Assembly: GCF_000721075.1 (NCBI RefSeq)
Contig: NZ_JOEQ01000033.1
Coordinates: 13,864-77,863 of the forward strand
Direction of reading: 5' to 3'
Length of the DNA stretch: 64,000 nucleotides
Source of the DNA: Streptosporangium amethystogenes
GTDB taxonomy: Bacteria; Actinomycetota; Actinomycetes; Streptosporangiales; Streptosporangiaceae
Part shown: piece after piece, positions 8,895 to 17,253 of the stretch
Layout: every line of letters starts with the position of its first letter
Position numbering within the stretch: position 1 is the stretch's first letter
Program-made: the position numbers and the translations under genes
The notes under the pieces: model-generated
Database searches by the model: none
Told to the model about the DNA's origin: nothing
The model's input: only the letters and a program-made list of their open reading frames with translations

Positions 8895-8927
8895 CGCGAG
8901 TGCAGGCGGTGATGTGACCGGGTACGG

Positions 8928-8997
8928 CGGAACAGGTGGTCGGATCGGTCAGGAATCGAGAAGCACCGGTCACCGAGCCGCGGATAACGTAATGGCC
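8928..8997 (+). promoter_or_regulatory. Duplicated upstream element (copy 1) with leaderless-type -10
   Basis: About 70 bp here matches 9884-9955 closely, including the blocks GGTCAGGAATC, AGAAGC and CCGGTCACCGAGCCGC. Both copies end in a TANCGT hexamer (TAACGT here) followed by exactly 7 bp and then ATG. A TANNNT box 7 bp before the start codon is the hallmark of leaderless actinobacterial transcripts. The conserved block upstream is a candidate binding site for the AraC-type protein encoded between the two copies. Confidence 0.6.
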
Positions 8998-9408
8998 ATG
9001 GACATCACCATTCACACGAGCTTCCTCCCGCACGACGACCCGGACGCGTCCCTGGCCTTCTACCGCGACACCCTCGGTTTCGAGGTCCGCAACGACGTCG
9101 GACAGGGCAAGATGCGCTGGATCACGGTCGGCCCCGTCGGCCAGCCCGGCACGTCCATCCTGCTGGCGCCACCGGCCACCGACCCCGGCATCACCGAGGA
9201 CGAGCGCCGCACCATCGCCGAGATGATGGCCAAGGGCACCTACGGCTGGATCCTGCTGGCCACCTCCGACCTCGACGGCACCTTCGAGAAGGTGCAGGCC
9301 GGCGACACCGAGGTCGTCCAGGAGCCGACCGAGCAGCCGTACGGCATCCGCGACTGCGCCTTCCGCGATCCCGCGGGCAACCTGATCCGCATCCAGGAAG
9401 TTCGCTGA
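8998..9408 (+). CDS. VOC family (glyoxalase-like) protein
   Basis: A 136-residue single-domain VOC protein: an N-terminal FLPHDDPDASLAFYRDTLGFEV half and a C-terminal CAFRDPAGNLIRIQE half. Glu in the last strand is the usual metal ligand position. Function is likely small-molecule binding or turnover in the cytoplasm, substrate unknown. I choose ATG 8998 over the in-frame ATG 8992 because TAACGT stands 7 bp before it, as in the related promoter of the gene at 9956, which suggests leaderless expression. It precedes an AraC-type regulator and a second VOC gene, forming a small module. Confidence 0.85.
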   Translation: MDITIHTSFLPHDDPDASLAFYRDTLGFEVRNDVGQGKMRWITVGPVGQPGTSILLAPPATDPGITEDERRTIAEMMAKGTYGWILLATSDLDGTFEKVQAGDTEVVQEPTEQPYGIRDCAFRDPAGNLIRIQEVR

Positions 9409-9485
9409 GCCGTCCGGTCATCGCCACCGCCTACCTCGGCGTGCGCCCCGGGTGCTCGCGGACATCGACGAAAAGGAGTTCTTCC

Positions 9486-9950
<465 letters not shown>

Positions 9951-9955
9951 TGACC

Positions 9956-10609
9956 ATGACATCCATCGAATCCGTCACCCTCGACGTGGCCGACCCCACG
10001 GCCGCCGACCGCTTCTACACCGCCGCCTTCGGTCTGGACACGCAGATACGCCTGCGTGCCTCGGAGGCACCCAGCACCGGCTTTCGCGGGTTCATTCTGG
10101 CACTCACGGTGTCCCAGCCGGCCACCGTCAACAACCTCGTCGAGGCCGCCCTCGACGCCGGCGCCACAGCGCTGAAGCCTGTCGTGAAGTCGCTCTGGGG
10201 CTACGGCGGTGTCATACAGGCCCCGGACGGGACGATCTGGAAGATCGCCACCTCGGCGAAGAAGGACACCGGTCCCGCCACCCGGCAGATCGACGAGATC
10301 GTGCTGCTGCTGGGAGTCGCGGACATGGCCGCGAGCAAGAAGTTCTACGTCGACCAGGGCCTGACCGTGGCGAAGAGCTTCGGCCGCATGTACGTCGAGT
10401 TCGCCACCGGGTCGAGTCCCGTCAAGCTGGCGCTGTACCGGCGCCGTGCCCTTGCCAAGGACGTCGGCGTCTCTCCCGACGGCACCGGATCGCACCGGCT
10501 CATGATCGGTGGCGATGCCGGGCCTTTCACCGACCCGGACGGGTTCGCCTGGGAGACCGCACCGATGACCGACGGAGCCCGTCCCCTGAAGGAAGGGCTC
10601 TCCACGTAG
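9956..10609 (+). CDS. VOC family protein, two modules
   Basis: A 217-residue protein with two VOC modules: SVTLDVADPTAADRFYTAAF at the N-terminus and EIVLLLGVADMAASKKFYV near residue 115, ending PFTDPDGFAWE. Homologues are annotated as glyoxalases, but the substrate is unknown. The start at 9956 was chosen because a TANCGT box sits 7 bp upstream; an in-frame ATG at 9950 overlaps the AraC stop and would allow coupled translation instead. The downstream FMN-type gene follows after 14 bp and probably shares the transcript. Confidence 0.85.
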   Translation: MTSIESVTLDVADPTAADRFYTAAFGLDTQIRLRASEAPSTGFRGFILALTVSQPATVNNLVEAALDAGATALKPVVKSLWGYGGVIQAPDGTIWKIATSAKKDTGPATRQIDEIVLLLGVADMAASKKFYVDQGLTVAKSFGRMYVEFATGSSPVKLALYRRRALAKDVGVSPDGTGSHRLMIGGDAGPFTDPDGFAWETAPMTDGARPLKEGLST

Positions 10610-10623
10610 TGACTGGAGAAAGT

Positions 10624-11079
10624 ATGACGGGCGCGCCGCCGCGTGGACCTGAGGAGCGGCTGCGGGACACTCTCGCGAGACTGGAGAGCGACGTCGATCT
10701 CTGGGTCGCGACGTCGGGCTCTCCGGGTGGCGTCTATCTCATCCCGCTCTCGTACCTCTGGGACGGGACCACGTTTCTCATCTCGACGCCGCGTGCCTCG
10801 GTCACCGGCCGCAACCTGCTGGCGGACGGCCGGGTACGACTCAGCCTCGGGTCGACGCGCGACGTCGTCATCGTCGACGGCACCGCCGAGCCGGTGGACC
10901 TCGCCCATCTCACCCCGGAGAGGGGTGACGCGTTCGCAGCCAAGACCGGTTTCGACCCGCGCGAGCTCGGCAAGTCCTACCAGTACTTCCTGATCCGGCC
11001 GCGGCGCATCCAGGCCTGGCGAGAGGCGAACGAGCTGCGGGGCCGCGACCTCATGCGCGACGGCCACTGGCTCGGCTGA
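10624..11079 (+). CDS. Pyridoxamine 5'-phosphate oxidase-like (split-barrel flavin/F420) protein
   Basis: A 151-residue split beta-barrel protein of the PPOX class. It has the early strands LWVATSGSPGGVYLIPLSYL and LISTPRASVTGRNLLADGRV, the Arg/Asn-rich cofactor-phosphate segment, followed by VRLSLGSTRDVVIVDGTAE. Such proteins bind FMN or F420 as dimers and reduce or sense small molecules. GGAG lies 6 bp before ATG 10624. It follows the VOC gene by 14 bp, so the two likely form an operon. The exact cofactor cannot be decided from sequence. The next 235 bp (11080-11314) contains no supported gene. Confidence 0.75.
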   Translation: MTGAPPRGPEERLRDTLARLESDVDLWVATSGSPGGVYLIPLSYLWDGTTFLISTPRASVTGRNLLADGRVRLSLGSTRDVVIVDGTAEPVDLAHLTPERGDAFAAKTGFDPRELGKSYQYFLIRPRRIQAWREANELRGRDLMRDGHWLG

Positions 11080-11314
11080 CCTCCGCCCCAGGAGAACGGT
11101 ACGGCCGAGGACATGGACTTCCAGCTCGTGATGTTCGTACGCGGACCGGCTTGCCGGTGCCCGTCGCGTACGGCGACCGTTCCGATGGCGCGGTCGGGCC
11201 GGCCGAACACCGGCTCCCCCACCCCGACGTCACCTCCCGGTGCCGAATCGGGTCGGGCCGGAGTCCGGTTCGAGTACGCCATCCTGGTCGGAGGCACGGA
11301 AAGGGGATCGCGGG

Positions 11315-11734
11315 ATGAGCAAGGTGACCACCGGCACGCTGCACCATGTCGAGCTCTGGGTGCCCGACCTGCCACGGGCCGTCGCCGCCTGGGGGTGGCT
11401 GCTGGGCGAGCTGGGCTACACCCTCTTCCAAAACTGGGCCGACGGGCGCAGCTGGCGGCTCGGCTCCACCTACCTGGTCCTTGAGCAGTCCCCCGCGCTC
11501 AGCGCGGACGAACACGACCGGCGCCGCCCCGGCCTGAACCATCTCGCCTTCCACATCGAGAGCCGGGCCATGGTCGACACCCTGACCGAGCGGGCACCGC
11601 GGCACGGCTGGACCCTGCTGTTCCCGGAACGCCATCCCCACGCCGGCGGCGAGCGGCACTACGCCGCCTATCTGGAGAACACCGACGGATTCGAGGTCGA
11701 ACTCGTCGCCCCCGAAACATCACGCCAGGACTGA
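11315..11734 (+). CDS. VOC family protein (intact copy of the 4263 remnant)
   Basis: A 139-residue VOC protein. LHHVELWVPDLPRAVAAWGW begins the first half; HLAFHIESRAMVD and YAAYLENTDGFEVELVAP form the second, with His in HHVEL and Glu in FEVEL at metal-ligand positions. The ATG and about 60 bp upstream are duplicated at 4196-4341, where the gene is cut after codon 28. GGGGATCGCGGG before the start serves as ribosome binding region. Its role is unknown. It stood next to an AAA ATPase gene in the ancestral arrangement, judged from remnants downstream. Confidence 0.85.
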   Translation: MSKVTTGTLHHVELWVPDLPRAVAAWGWLLGELGYTLFQNWADGRSWRLGSTYLVLEQSPALSADEHDRRRPGLNHLAFHIESRAMVDTLTERAPRHGWTLLFPERHPHAGGERHYAAYLENTDGFEVELVAPETSRQD

Positions 11735-11820
11735 CGCCGCCCCACGGCTCCGGCCGAGCACATGCGGCCGCCGCCACCCGGGCGGCGCGCTGATCACTCT
11801 TATCCCAACAGCGATACACC

Positions 11821-12045
11821 GGGCGCGCCGACTGGTGCCTGGTCAGAGACGCCGAACCACACGAGGCGGCCCGCGTCCTGTGCGACGAGGCCGCGCTGCG
11901 CGACGCCCTCGACAGGGTGGCCGACGAGTTCGGTCCGCCGGACGTCGTGGTGTACAACGCCGCGATCATCCAGGCCGACGCGCCGGGCGAGCTGTCGGTC
12001 CGCGCCCACCTGGACGCCTGGGCGGTCAATGTGATCGGCGACGGC
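11821..12045 (+). pseudogene. Short-chain dehydrogenase fragment
   Basis: An internal SDR piece: LRDALDRVADEFGPPDVVVY, NAAIIQADAPGELSVRAHLD, AWAVNVIG. It contains the classic N(A)A motif after strand 4, but lacks the NAD(P) glycine motif before it and the catalytic Ser-Tyr-Lys after it. Frame 1 has a stop at 11791, so no start is available. It is joined directly to a WD40 fragment. Confidence 0.8.
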
Positions 12046-12245
12046 GCTCTCGGTCACGTCCTGTCCCTCACGGCGGACGGCAGACCATGTCGCCGGTCAG
12101 GAAGGACGGCACCGTCGGCATCTGGGACACGGCGACCGGCCGACCACGGCCGGTGACGATCCGCATTCCCGAGCCGTACGCGGCGCTCGATCCCACGGGC
12201 ACCCGTCTGCTGAGCTTGGCGGCCCGGACGGCCTGCCGTACAGCC
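12046..12245 (+). pseudogene. WD40-repeat fragment with frameshift
   Basis: The pieces GHVLSLTADGR, then after a frame change DGTVGIWDTATGRPRPVTIR and YAALDPTGTRLLSLA, form one WD40 blade as found in kinase-linked or NACHT-linked beta-propeller proteins. The two halves are in different frames and there is no longer propeller around them, so this is a relic. The source gene is not in the window. Confidence 0.7.
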
Positions 12246-12330
12246 GCCGTCGACGACCGCAGACTGACCGGCCTGCATCGGTCGTGACGGGCAGGAACCC
12301 CGGTCTCCGGGACGCCGGCCGCAACCAGGA

Positions 12331-12441
12331 TCAGTCGGCGCCCCGGTCCAGCGCGTGGCGCAGGTAGAGCTCAGGTTTGGCCAGGTGGCGGCGCCAGTGG
12401 TCGACCAGCTGGAGCCTGTCCCATTCGGTGGTGTGGCTCCC
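12331..12441 (-). pseudogene. AAA ATPase 3'-end fragment
   Basis: Thirty-odd C-terminal residues (LQLVDHWRRHLAKPELYLRH, ending DRGAD) match the end of the intact ATPase at 4432 (DHWRRYLAKPELYLRHALDH). The flanking noncoding DNA 12270-12330 also matches 4371-4431. Everything N-terminal is gone. It shows that a VOC-ATPase gene pair was once present here too. Confidence 0.85.
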
Positions 12442-12552
12442 GACGAGTACGACATGACCTGCTCCGACTGATCCGCAACCGGCTTCCAGGTGGTCCGCAG
12501 TTCCACCGTGATGGACTCGCTCACATTCCGATGAGGCGAGAAGGAGTCCTCG

Positions 12553-12720
12553 ATGTCGCGTTTCTCCAAGCCCGGCAAGCGGATCATGGCCGTCGTGCTC
12601 GGCGTCCTCGCCGCTTTCGTGATCAGCGGCGCCACCTCCGCCCCCGCCCAGGCGCAGCCCAATGACGGCTACATCGTCTGGGAGTGGTGTTTCGACTGGG
12701 AGGACGGCTTCTTCGGTTAG
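12553..12720 (+). CDS. Small secreted peptide precursor (55 aa)
   Basis: This 55-residue frame has AAGGAG 7 bp before its ATG. The N-terminus is a textbook signal peptide: FSKPGKR, then a hydrophobic stretch IMAVVLGVLAAFVISGATSA, then APAQAQ, suggesting cleavage after AQA or QAQ. The mature part would be about 18-20 residues, acidic and very aromatic (VWEWCFDWEDGFFG) with a single Cys. A strong hairpin terminator follows within 25 bp. I know no family for it; a signalling peptide, a small antimicrobial or a surface-active peptide are all possible. Gene status is supported by the RBS, signal peptide and terminator together. Confidence 0.65.
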   Translation: MSRFSKPGKRIMAVVLGVLAAFVISGATSAPAQAQPNDGYIVWEWCFDWEDGFFG

Positions 12721-12740
12721 TGCGGCCACTATCTGTGATC

Positions 12741-12775
12741 CGATGACCCGGGGTCCTTCGGGCCCCCGGGTCATC
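12741..12775 (+). terminator. Strong hairpin terminator after the small secreted peptide
   Basis: Twelve perfect base pairs, CGATGACCCGGG against CCCGGGTCATCG, enclose an 11-nt loop containing TTCG. It begins 20 bp after the stop codon. Confidence 0.75.
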
Positions 12776-12859
12776 GAGCCGTGCGCGGGGACTCGGCGCG
12801 CATCCGTCGCCCCTGGTCGCCGGCCAAGCCCCTGACAGAACGAGATGACCCATCCTGCC

Positions 12860-12898
12860 CTACCTCGGAGGTAGGGTCACCCTTTACCTCGACGGTAA
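12860..12898. promoter_or_regulatory. Two tandem palindromic operators
   Basis: CTACCTCGGAGGTAG (12860-12874) is a perfect palindrome and TTACCTCGACGGTAA (12884-12898) has perfect TTACC/GGTAA arms and shares its left half. Their centres are 24 bp apart, slightly over two helical turns. They lie 36-75 bp before the ATG of the SnoaL-like gene, where a promoter is expected. A dimeric repressor such as a MarR, TetR or HxlR protein binding both sites is likely; which one is unknown. Confidence 0.65.
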
Positions 12899-12934
12899 TC
12901 GATGGATCACGCCCGGACCCGAGAGGCTTGCGAC

Positions 12935-13351
12935 ATGAGTAGTGACACCCGTGACATCGTGGAAGAACTGCTGCGTCGGATGGCGGAGGGGGATCACGAC
13001 CGTACGGCTGAGTTGTTCGCCGAGCCGATCGACTGGCGGCTCGACTGGCCCGCCGAGGGGCATCCAGCGGTGCCGTGGATTCGCCCCCGGTCCAGCCGGG
13101 CCGATGTGGCAGACCACTTCCGGTCGCTGGAGGCCCATCACGTGCCCGAATCGAACGGCACATCGGTGACGCGGATCCTGGTCGACGGGGCGCACGCCGT
13201 CGTGCTCGGGGAGATCGTGCAGACGGTGCGGGACAGCGGCGCCGCGTACACCTCGCCGTTCGCGCTACACCTCACCGTTGAGGACGGGCTCGTCACCCGC
13301 TACCACATCTACGAGGACAGCCTCACGGTCGCGCGGGCCCTCAGCGCTTAA
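12935..13351 (+). CDS. SnoaL/NTF2-like fold protein
   Basis: A 138-residue protein with the NTF2-like pattern: the N-terminal helix VEELLRRMAEGDHDRTAELF, then DWRLDWP, a middle DVADHFRSLEAH and C-terminal strands FALHLTVEDGLVTRYHIYED. The cone-shaped fold serves as ketosteroid isomerase, polyketide cyclase or simple ligand-binding protein; no catalytic residues can be assigned here. GAGAGG lies before ATG 12935. Two palindromic operators directly upstream indicate tight, probably inducible, expression. Confidence 0.8.
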   Translation: MSSDTRDIVEELLRRMAEGDHDRTAELFAEPIDWRLDWPAEGHPAVPWIRPRSSRADVADHFRSLEAHHVPESNGTSVTRILVDGAHAVVLGEIVQTVRDSGAAYTSPFALHLTVEDGLVTRYHIYEDSLTVARALSA

Positions 13352-13650
13352 GCCTGATCACGGCGTTAGGCGCTGCCAGGACGGTCCTCCGCCCTGTGAC
13401 AGCTCCGGCGAGATTCCCCGGATTGTGGACCCCGGTGCCAAGGTGTCACAAACCACAACACCGGCACTATTTGCCACAACGAGCGGTGTCGCCGTCGCCA
13501 CAGCTCGCTGGAAGTCCTGGGGCAGCTGCGGCCGAGCCGACCTGTCATCAGGTGAGCTCGATGGCCGGCAGGCGGGACGTCGGGTACGACACTCAGTCGC
13601 CCATGCTCACTGCCGTCTGGCGCCCTTCCACGTCCGCTCGACCACCGCGT

Positions 13651-14979
13651 CTACGGACGCTGGGGCCCGCGGCCGAGCTGCCAGACCTCCCAGCCGGCGG
13701 CGAGCCACGGCCCCGGCTTGACCGCGTTGCGCACGTCCACCAGCACCCTGTGACGTACCAGGTCGGCGGTGTCCGCGGGGAGCTCGGGGTCGGCGGCGAA
13801 CTCCGGCCACTCGGTGGCGAGCACGACGAGATCGGCGTCCGTGATGGCCTGCTCGGCGGTGTCGGCGTAGTCGAATTCGGGGTGCAGCTCGCGAGTGGCG
13901 GCGATGGCCGCGGGGTCGTAGATGACCGGTGTCGCGCCGCGTTCGGCCAGTCTCTCGGCCAGGCGCAGGGCGGGCGAGTCGCGTACGTCGCTGGTTCCGA
14001 CCTTGAACGCCGTGCCGAGGAACGCGATGGTACGGCCGTCGATCGGACCGCCGTGTGCCTTCTCGATCAGTCTGATCGCCGCCGGGATCCGGTCGGCGTT
14101 GATCGATTCGACGGCCGTCAGGAATCCGTGCGCGTTCCGCGCGCCCAGCTCGCCGACGCGGTGCGTGAAGGCCGCCACGTCCTTGGGCAGGCACCCGCCG
14201 CCGTAGCCGATGCCCGGCCGCATCCCGTCGTGCCCGATCCGCTTGTCGGCGCCGATCGCGTGGGCGACCGTGTTCACGTCCGCTCCGACGAACTCGCACA
14301 CCTCGGCTATCGCGTTGATGAACGAGATCTTGGTGGTCAGGAACGCGTTCGCGGCCGACTTGATCACCTCTGCCGTGGGCGGGTCCGTGAGGATCAGTCC
14401 CACCCCGTGGTCGAGGATCGGGGCGTACACCTCCTCGACAGCCTCTCGGGCCTGCCGGGAGGTCAGGCCGGCCACGATCCGGTCGGGGAACAGGGAGTCC
14501 CGCACGGCATGGCCCTCGCGCAGGAACTCCGGGTTCCAGACCAGCTCCACGCTCGGGACCCGCGCGTCATCATCGATGATCTTCTGGAGCCGTTCGACGG
14601 TGCCGACCATCACCGTGCTCTTGCCGACGATCGTGGCCGGCCTGCTCAGCAGCGGGACCAGCGACCGTATCGCGTCGATCACCTGGGCCATGTCGTAGCC
14701 GTGGCCGTCCTCGCGCAGCGGGGTGCCGACCGTGATGAAGTGCAGGTCGGCGAAGTCCGCGGCCTCCCCCAGGTCGGTGGTGAAGCGGAGCCGGCCGGAG
14801 GAGGTGTGCCGGACCAGGAGGTCCTCGAAGCTCTCCTCGAAAAAGGGGGCGATGCCGTTGCCCAGGGCTTCGCACCTGCCGGGGTCCGACTCGACGCCGA
14901 TCACCTCGTGGCCGATCTCGGCCATCGCGACGGCGTGCGGAGCGCCGAGGTGACCGCATCCGATCACGGAAACGCGCAT
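13651..14979 (-). CDS. ugd: UDP-glucose/GDP-mannose-type 6-dehydrogenase
   Basis: A 442-residue protein of normal family length. The N-terminal Rossmann motif is VIGCGHLG, the central part is NPEFLREGHAV, and the catalytic cysteine is C263 in GGGCLPKDVAAF. A C-terminal domain (AFLGTAFKVGTSDVRDSPAL) completes the fold. It oxidises a UDP-hexose to the uronic acid in two NAD+-dependent steps for cell-wall polysaccharides or sugar precursors. The Cys motif is GCLPKD where many UDP-glucose enzymes have SCFPKD, so the exact sugar nucleotide is uncertain. It stands alone; the 299 bp downstream (13352-13650) hold no gene I can support. Confidence 0.88.
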   Translation of the reverse strand: MRVSVIGCGHLGAPHAVAMAEIGHEVIGVESDPGRCEALGNGIAPFFEESFEDLLVRHTSSGRLRFTTDLGEAADFADLHFITVGTPLREDGHGYDMAQVIDAIRSLVPLLSRPATIVGKSTVMVGTVERLQKIIDDDARVPSVELVWNPEFLREGHAVRDSLFPDRIVAGLTSRQAREAVEEVYAPILDHGVGLILTDPPTAEVIKSAANAFLTTKISFINAIAEVCEFVGADVNTVAHAIGADKRIGHDGMRPGIGYGGGCLPKDVAAFTHRVGELGARNAHGFLTAVESINADRIPAAIRLIEKAHGGPIDGRTIAFLGTAFKVGTSDVRDSPALRLAERLAERGATPVIYDPAAIAATRELHPEFDYADTAEQAITDADLVVLATEWPEFAADPELPADTADLVRHRVLVDVRNAVKPGPWLAAGWEVWQLGRGPQRP

Positions 14980-15207
14980 CTTGGGTCCTGTCCGTTGACT
15001 TCCTCGGGCGCATACGGGATGCGCCCCAAGAAGTTATCGCGTGCCGGGGTACCGAGGTGTCGGCTCGGCGGCTTTCACACCTCAAGTCCAGAGGTCGACG
15101 CGGCTCTTTGCCGCCTGATGTGTGCGGGCCGGCCGTACGGTCCCGTCGGCGGCGGCGCATCGAGAAACACGAACCGGTAACAACTCGCACCCATACGGTC
15201 ACCGCAC

Positions 15208-15258
15208 TTGACAGGAAGGCCCGCTTGCCATTTTATGCACTTAACCGACTTATTAAGT
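15208..15258 (+). promoter_or_regulatory. Promoter and inverted repeat before the ABC importer operon
   Basis: A consensus -35 TTGACA (15208-15213) is followed after 17 bp by the AT-rich TTTTATG, a plausible -10. Just downstream, ACTTAA (15239-15244) and TTAAGT (15253-15258) form a 6-bp inverted repeat with an 8-bp spacer, well placed for a repressor. The AT-rich character contrasts sharply with the surroundings. Confidence 0.6.
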
Positions 15259-15277
15259 AGGAATTAAGGAGTAATCA

Positions 15278-16336
15278 ATGAGGGTTCGCAGGCTCCGGGG
15301 GACGGCAGTGGCACTGGCCGCGGTCACGGTGACAGCCCTCGCGGCGGCCTGCGGAGGAGGCGGGGGGTCCTCCGGCGGCGACACGGCGAAGACGACCGAG
15401 GTCCGCCTCGGTTTCTTCCCGAACATCACGCACTCCACGGCCCTGGTCGGGGTGCAGAAGGGCTTCTTCGCCAAGGCACTCGGCAGCGACACGACGTTGA
15501 AGGTCTCGACCTTCAACGCCGGACCGGCCGCGACCGAGGCGATCTTCTCCGACGCCATCGACGCGACCTACATCGGGCCGAACCCGGCCATCAACGCCTG
15601 GGCGAAGTCCAAGGGCGAAGCCATCAAGATCGTCGCAGGCGCGGCGTCCGGCGGCGTGTTCCTCGTGGTCAAGCCCGAGATCAACAGCGTCGAGGACCTC
15701 AAGGGCAAGAAGATCGCCACGCCTCAGCTCGGTAACACCCAGGACGTCGCGCTGCGCTACTGGCTCCAGGAGAAGGGGATCAAGACCGACACCAAGGGCG
15801 GCGGCGAGGTCTCGATCCTTCCCCAGGAGAATGCCCAGACCCTGCAGACCTTCGCCACCGGTGACATCGACGGCGCCTGGGTGCCCGAGCCCTTCGCGAG
15901 CCGCCTGATCCAGGAGAGCAAGGGCAAGATCCTGCTCACCGAGGCCGACCTCTGGCCGAACAAGCAGTTCGTGATCACGCACCTGATCGTGCGGCAGCAG
16001 TTCCTCAAGGACCACCCCGACCTGGTGAAGAAGCTGATCGAGGCGCACGTCGAGTCCAACGCCTTCATCCAGTCGGACCCGGCGGGCGCCAAGGAGGCGG
16101 TCAACGCGGAACTGAAGGAGCTGACCGGCAAGCCCGTCGCGCCGGCGGTCCTGGACAGCGCCTTCGGCAACATCACCTTCACCAACGACCCGATCGCGTC
16201 CTCCCTCGTCGGCAGCGCCGACCACGCCCAGAAGGTCGGCCTGCTCGACCCGGTGGACCTGAACGGCATCTACGACCTCAAGATCCTCAACGAGGTCCTG
16301 GCGGCCAAGAGCCAGCCCGCGGTGAGCGACAAGTGA
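15278..16336 (+). CDS. ABC transporter substrate-binding lipoprotein (sulfonate/taurine/nitrate type)
   Basis: A 352-residue lipoprotein. A signal peptide ends in the lipobox LAAAC with Cys near residue 25, followed by a Gly/Ser linker. The mature part is an SsuA/TauA-type periplasmic-binding fold: VRLGFFPNITHSTALVGVQK, DATYIGPNPAINAW and GAWVPEPFASRLI. The GYVP/WVPEP segment is typical of this group. It would be anchored on the outer face of the membrane and deliver an organosulfonate, or a similar small anion, to the permease two genes downstream. AAGGAG precedes the ATG. The cargo is not certain. Confidence 0.88.
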   Translation: MRVRRLRGTAVALAAVTVTALAAACGGGGGSSGGDTAKTTEVRLGFFPNITHSTALVGVQKGFFAKALGSDTTLKVSTFNAGPAATEAIFSDAIDATYIGPNPAINAWAKSKGEAIKIVAGAASGGVFLVVKPEINSVEDLKGKKIATPQLGNTQDVALRYWLQEKGIKTDTKGGGEVSILPQENAQTLQTFATGDIDGAWVPEPFASRLIQESKGKILLTEADLWPNKQFVITHLIVRQQFLKDHPDLVKKLIEAHVESNAFIQSDPAGAKEAVNAELKELTGKPVAPAVLDSAFGNITFTNDPIASSLVGSADHAQKVGLLDPVDLNGIYDLKILNEVLAAKSQPAVSDK

Positions 16337-16409
16337 TCAAGCACAGAACAGCAGAGTGGAAGCGGCGCCCCCGGTCACGGACCGGCGAGCCGCTGGTCAG
16401 GGAGGCGAA

Positions 16410-17243
16410 GTGACAGCTCCGATCCAGGAGCTGCGCCCCGGCCGGACCGACGGGCACGAGCCCGCGGTCCGGCTGGACGCGGTTTCCAAGGTGTACGGCA
16501 GGGAGCTCCTGGCCCTGGACCAGGTCGCGCTCTCGGTGGACCGAGGCGAATTCGTCTGCCTGCTGGGCGCGTCCGGCTGCGGCAAGAGCACGCTGCTCAA
16601 CCTCGTCGCCGGTCTGGACCGCCCCACGGCCGGAGAGATCGACACCGGGGACGCCCGCATCGCGATGATGTTCCAGGAGCCCGCCCTGTTCCCCTGGCTC
16701 ACGGTCTCGGGGAACATCGAGCTGGCGCTCCGGGTGACGAGCTCGGGCAAGAACACCACGAAGAAGGAACGCCGCGCGCGGGCGACGGAGCTCCTGGAGA
16801 TCGTGCACCTCGGCGGCTTCGGCGACAAGCGCCCGCACGAGCTGTCCGGCGGCATGCGCCAGCGGGTCGCGCTCGCCAGGGCCCTCGCCCAGGAGGCCGA
16901 CGTGCTCCTGATGGACGAGCCCTTCGGCGCCCTCGACGCCATGACCCGTGACCTGCTCCACGACGAGCTGGAGCGGATCTGGCGGGAGCGGGAACTGTCC
17001 GTCCTGTTCGTCACCCACAACGTGCGCGAGGCCGTACGGCTCGGCGACCGGGTCGTCCTGCTGAGCAGCAGGCCCGGCAAGGTGATCGAGGACTTCCCGG
17101 TGACGCTGCCGCGGCCACGTCGTACCGACTCCGCCGAAGTGGCCGAACTGGCCTCCACCATCACCGACAGACTGCGCCAGGAGGTGCTGCGCCACGCCAA
17201 GCCGGCGACGCAGCCGGCCGCCGGCGCCGGGATCGAGAAGTAG
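16410..17243 (+). CDS. ABC transporter ATP-binding protein (SsuB/TauB type)
   Basis: A 277-residue ATPase. Walker A is GASGCGKST, Q-loop FQEPALFPWL, signature LSGGMRQR, Walker B VLLMDEPFGALD, H-switch VTHNVREA. This full set is typical of the nitrate/sulfonate/taurine importer subfamily. GTG 16410 was chosen because GGAGG lies 4 bp upstream and the conserved region begins soon after; an upstream in-frame GTG at 16356 lacks such a site. It is 10 bp before the permease gene and powers the importer. Confidence 0.92.
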   Translation: MTAPIQELRPGRTDGHEPAVRLDAVSKVYGRELLALDQVALSVDRGEFVCLLGASGCGKSTLLNLVAGLDRPTAGEIDTGDARIAMMFQEPALFPWLTVSGNIELALRVTSSGKNTTKKERRARATELLEIVHLGGFGDKRPHELSGGMRQRVALARALAQEADVLLMDEPFGALDAMTRDLLHDELERIWRERELSVLFVTHNVREAVRLGDRVVLLSSRPGKVIEDFPVTLPRPRRTDSAEVAELASTITDRLRQEVLRHAKPATQPAAGAGIEK

Positions 17244-17253
17244 CGGGTGCCCA

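Noticed and set aside
13396..15180. Long plus-strand open frame opposite ugd
   Set aside because: It is the antisense shadow of the dehydrogenase gene, with Val/Asp/Arg-rich low-complexity translation and no family pattern.
14980..15277. Possible SAM or other riboswitch before the sulfonate-type importer
   Set aside because: I looked for a multi-stem conserved leader and found only a promoter and a short inverted repeat close to the gene.
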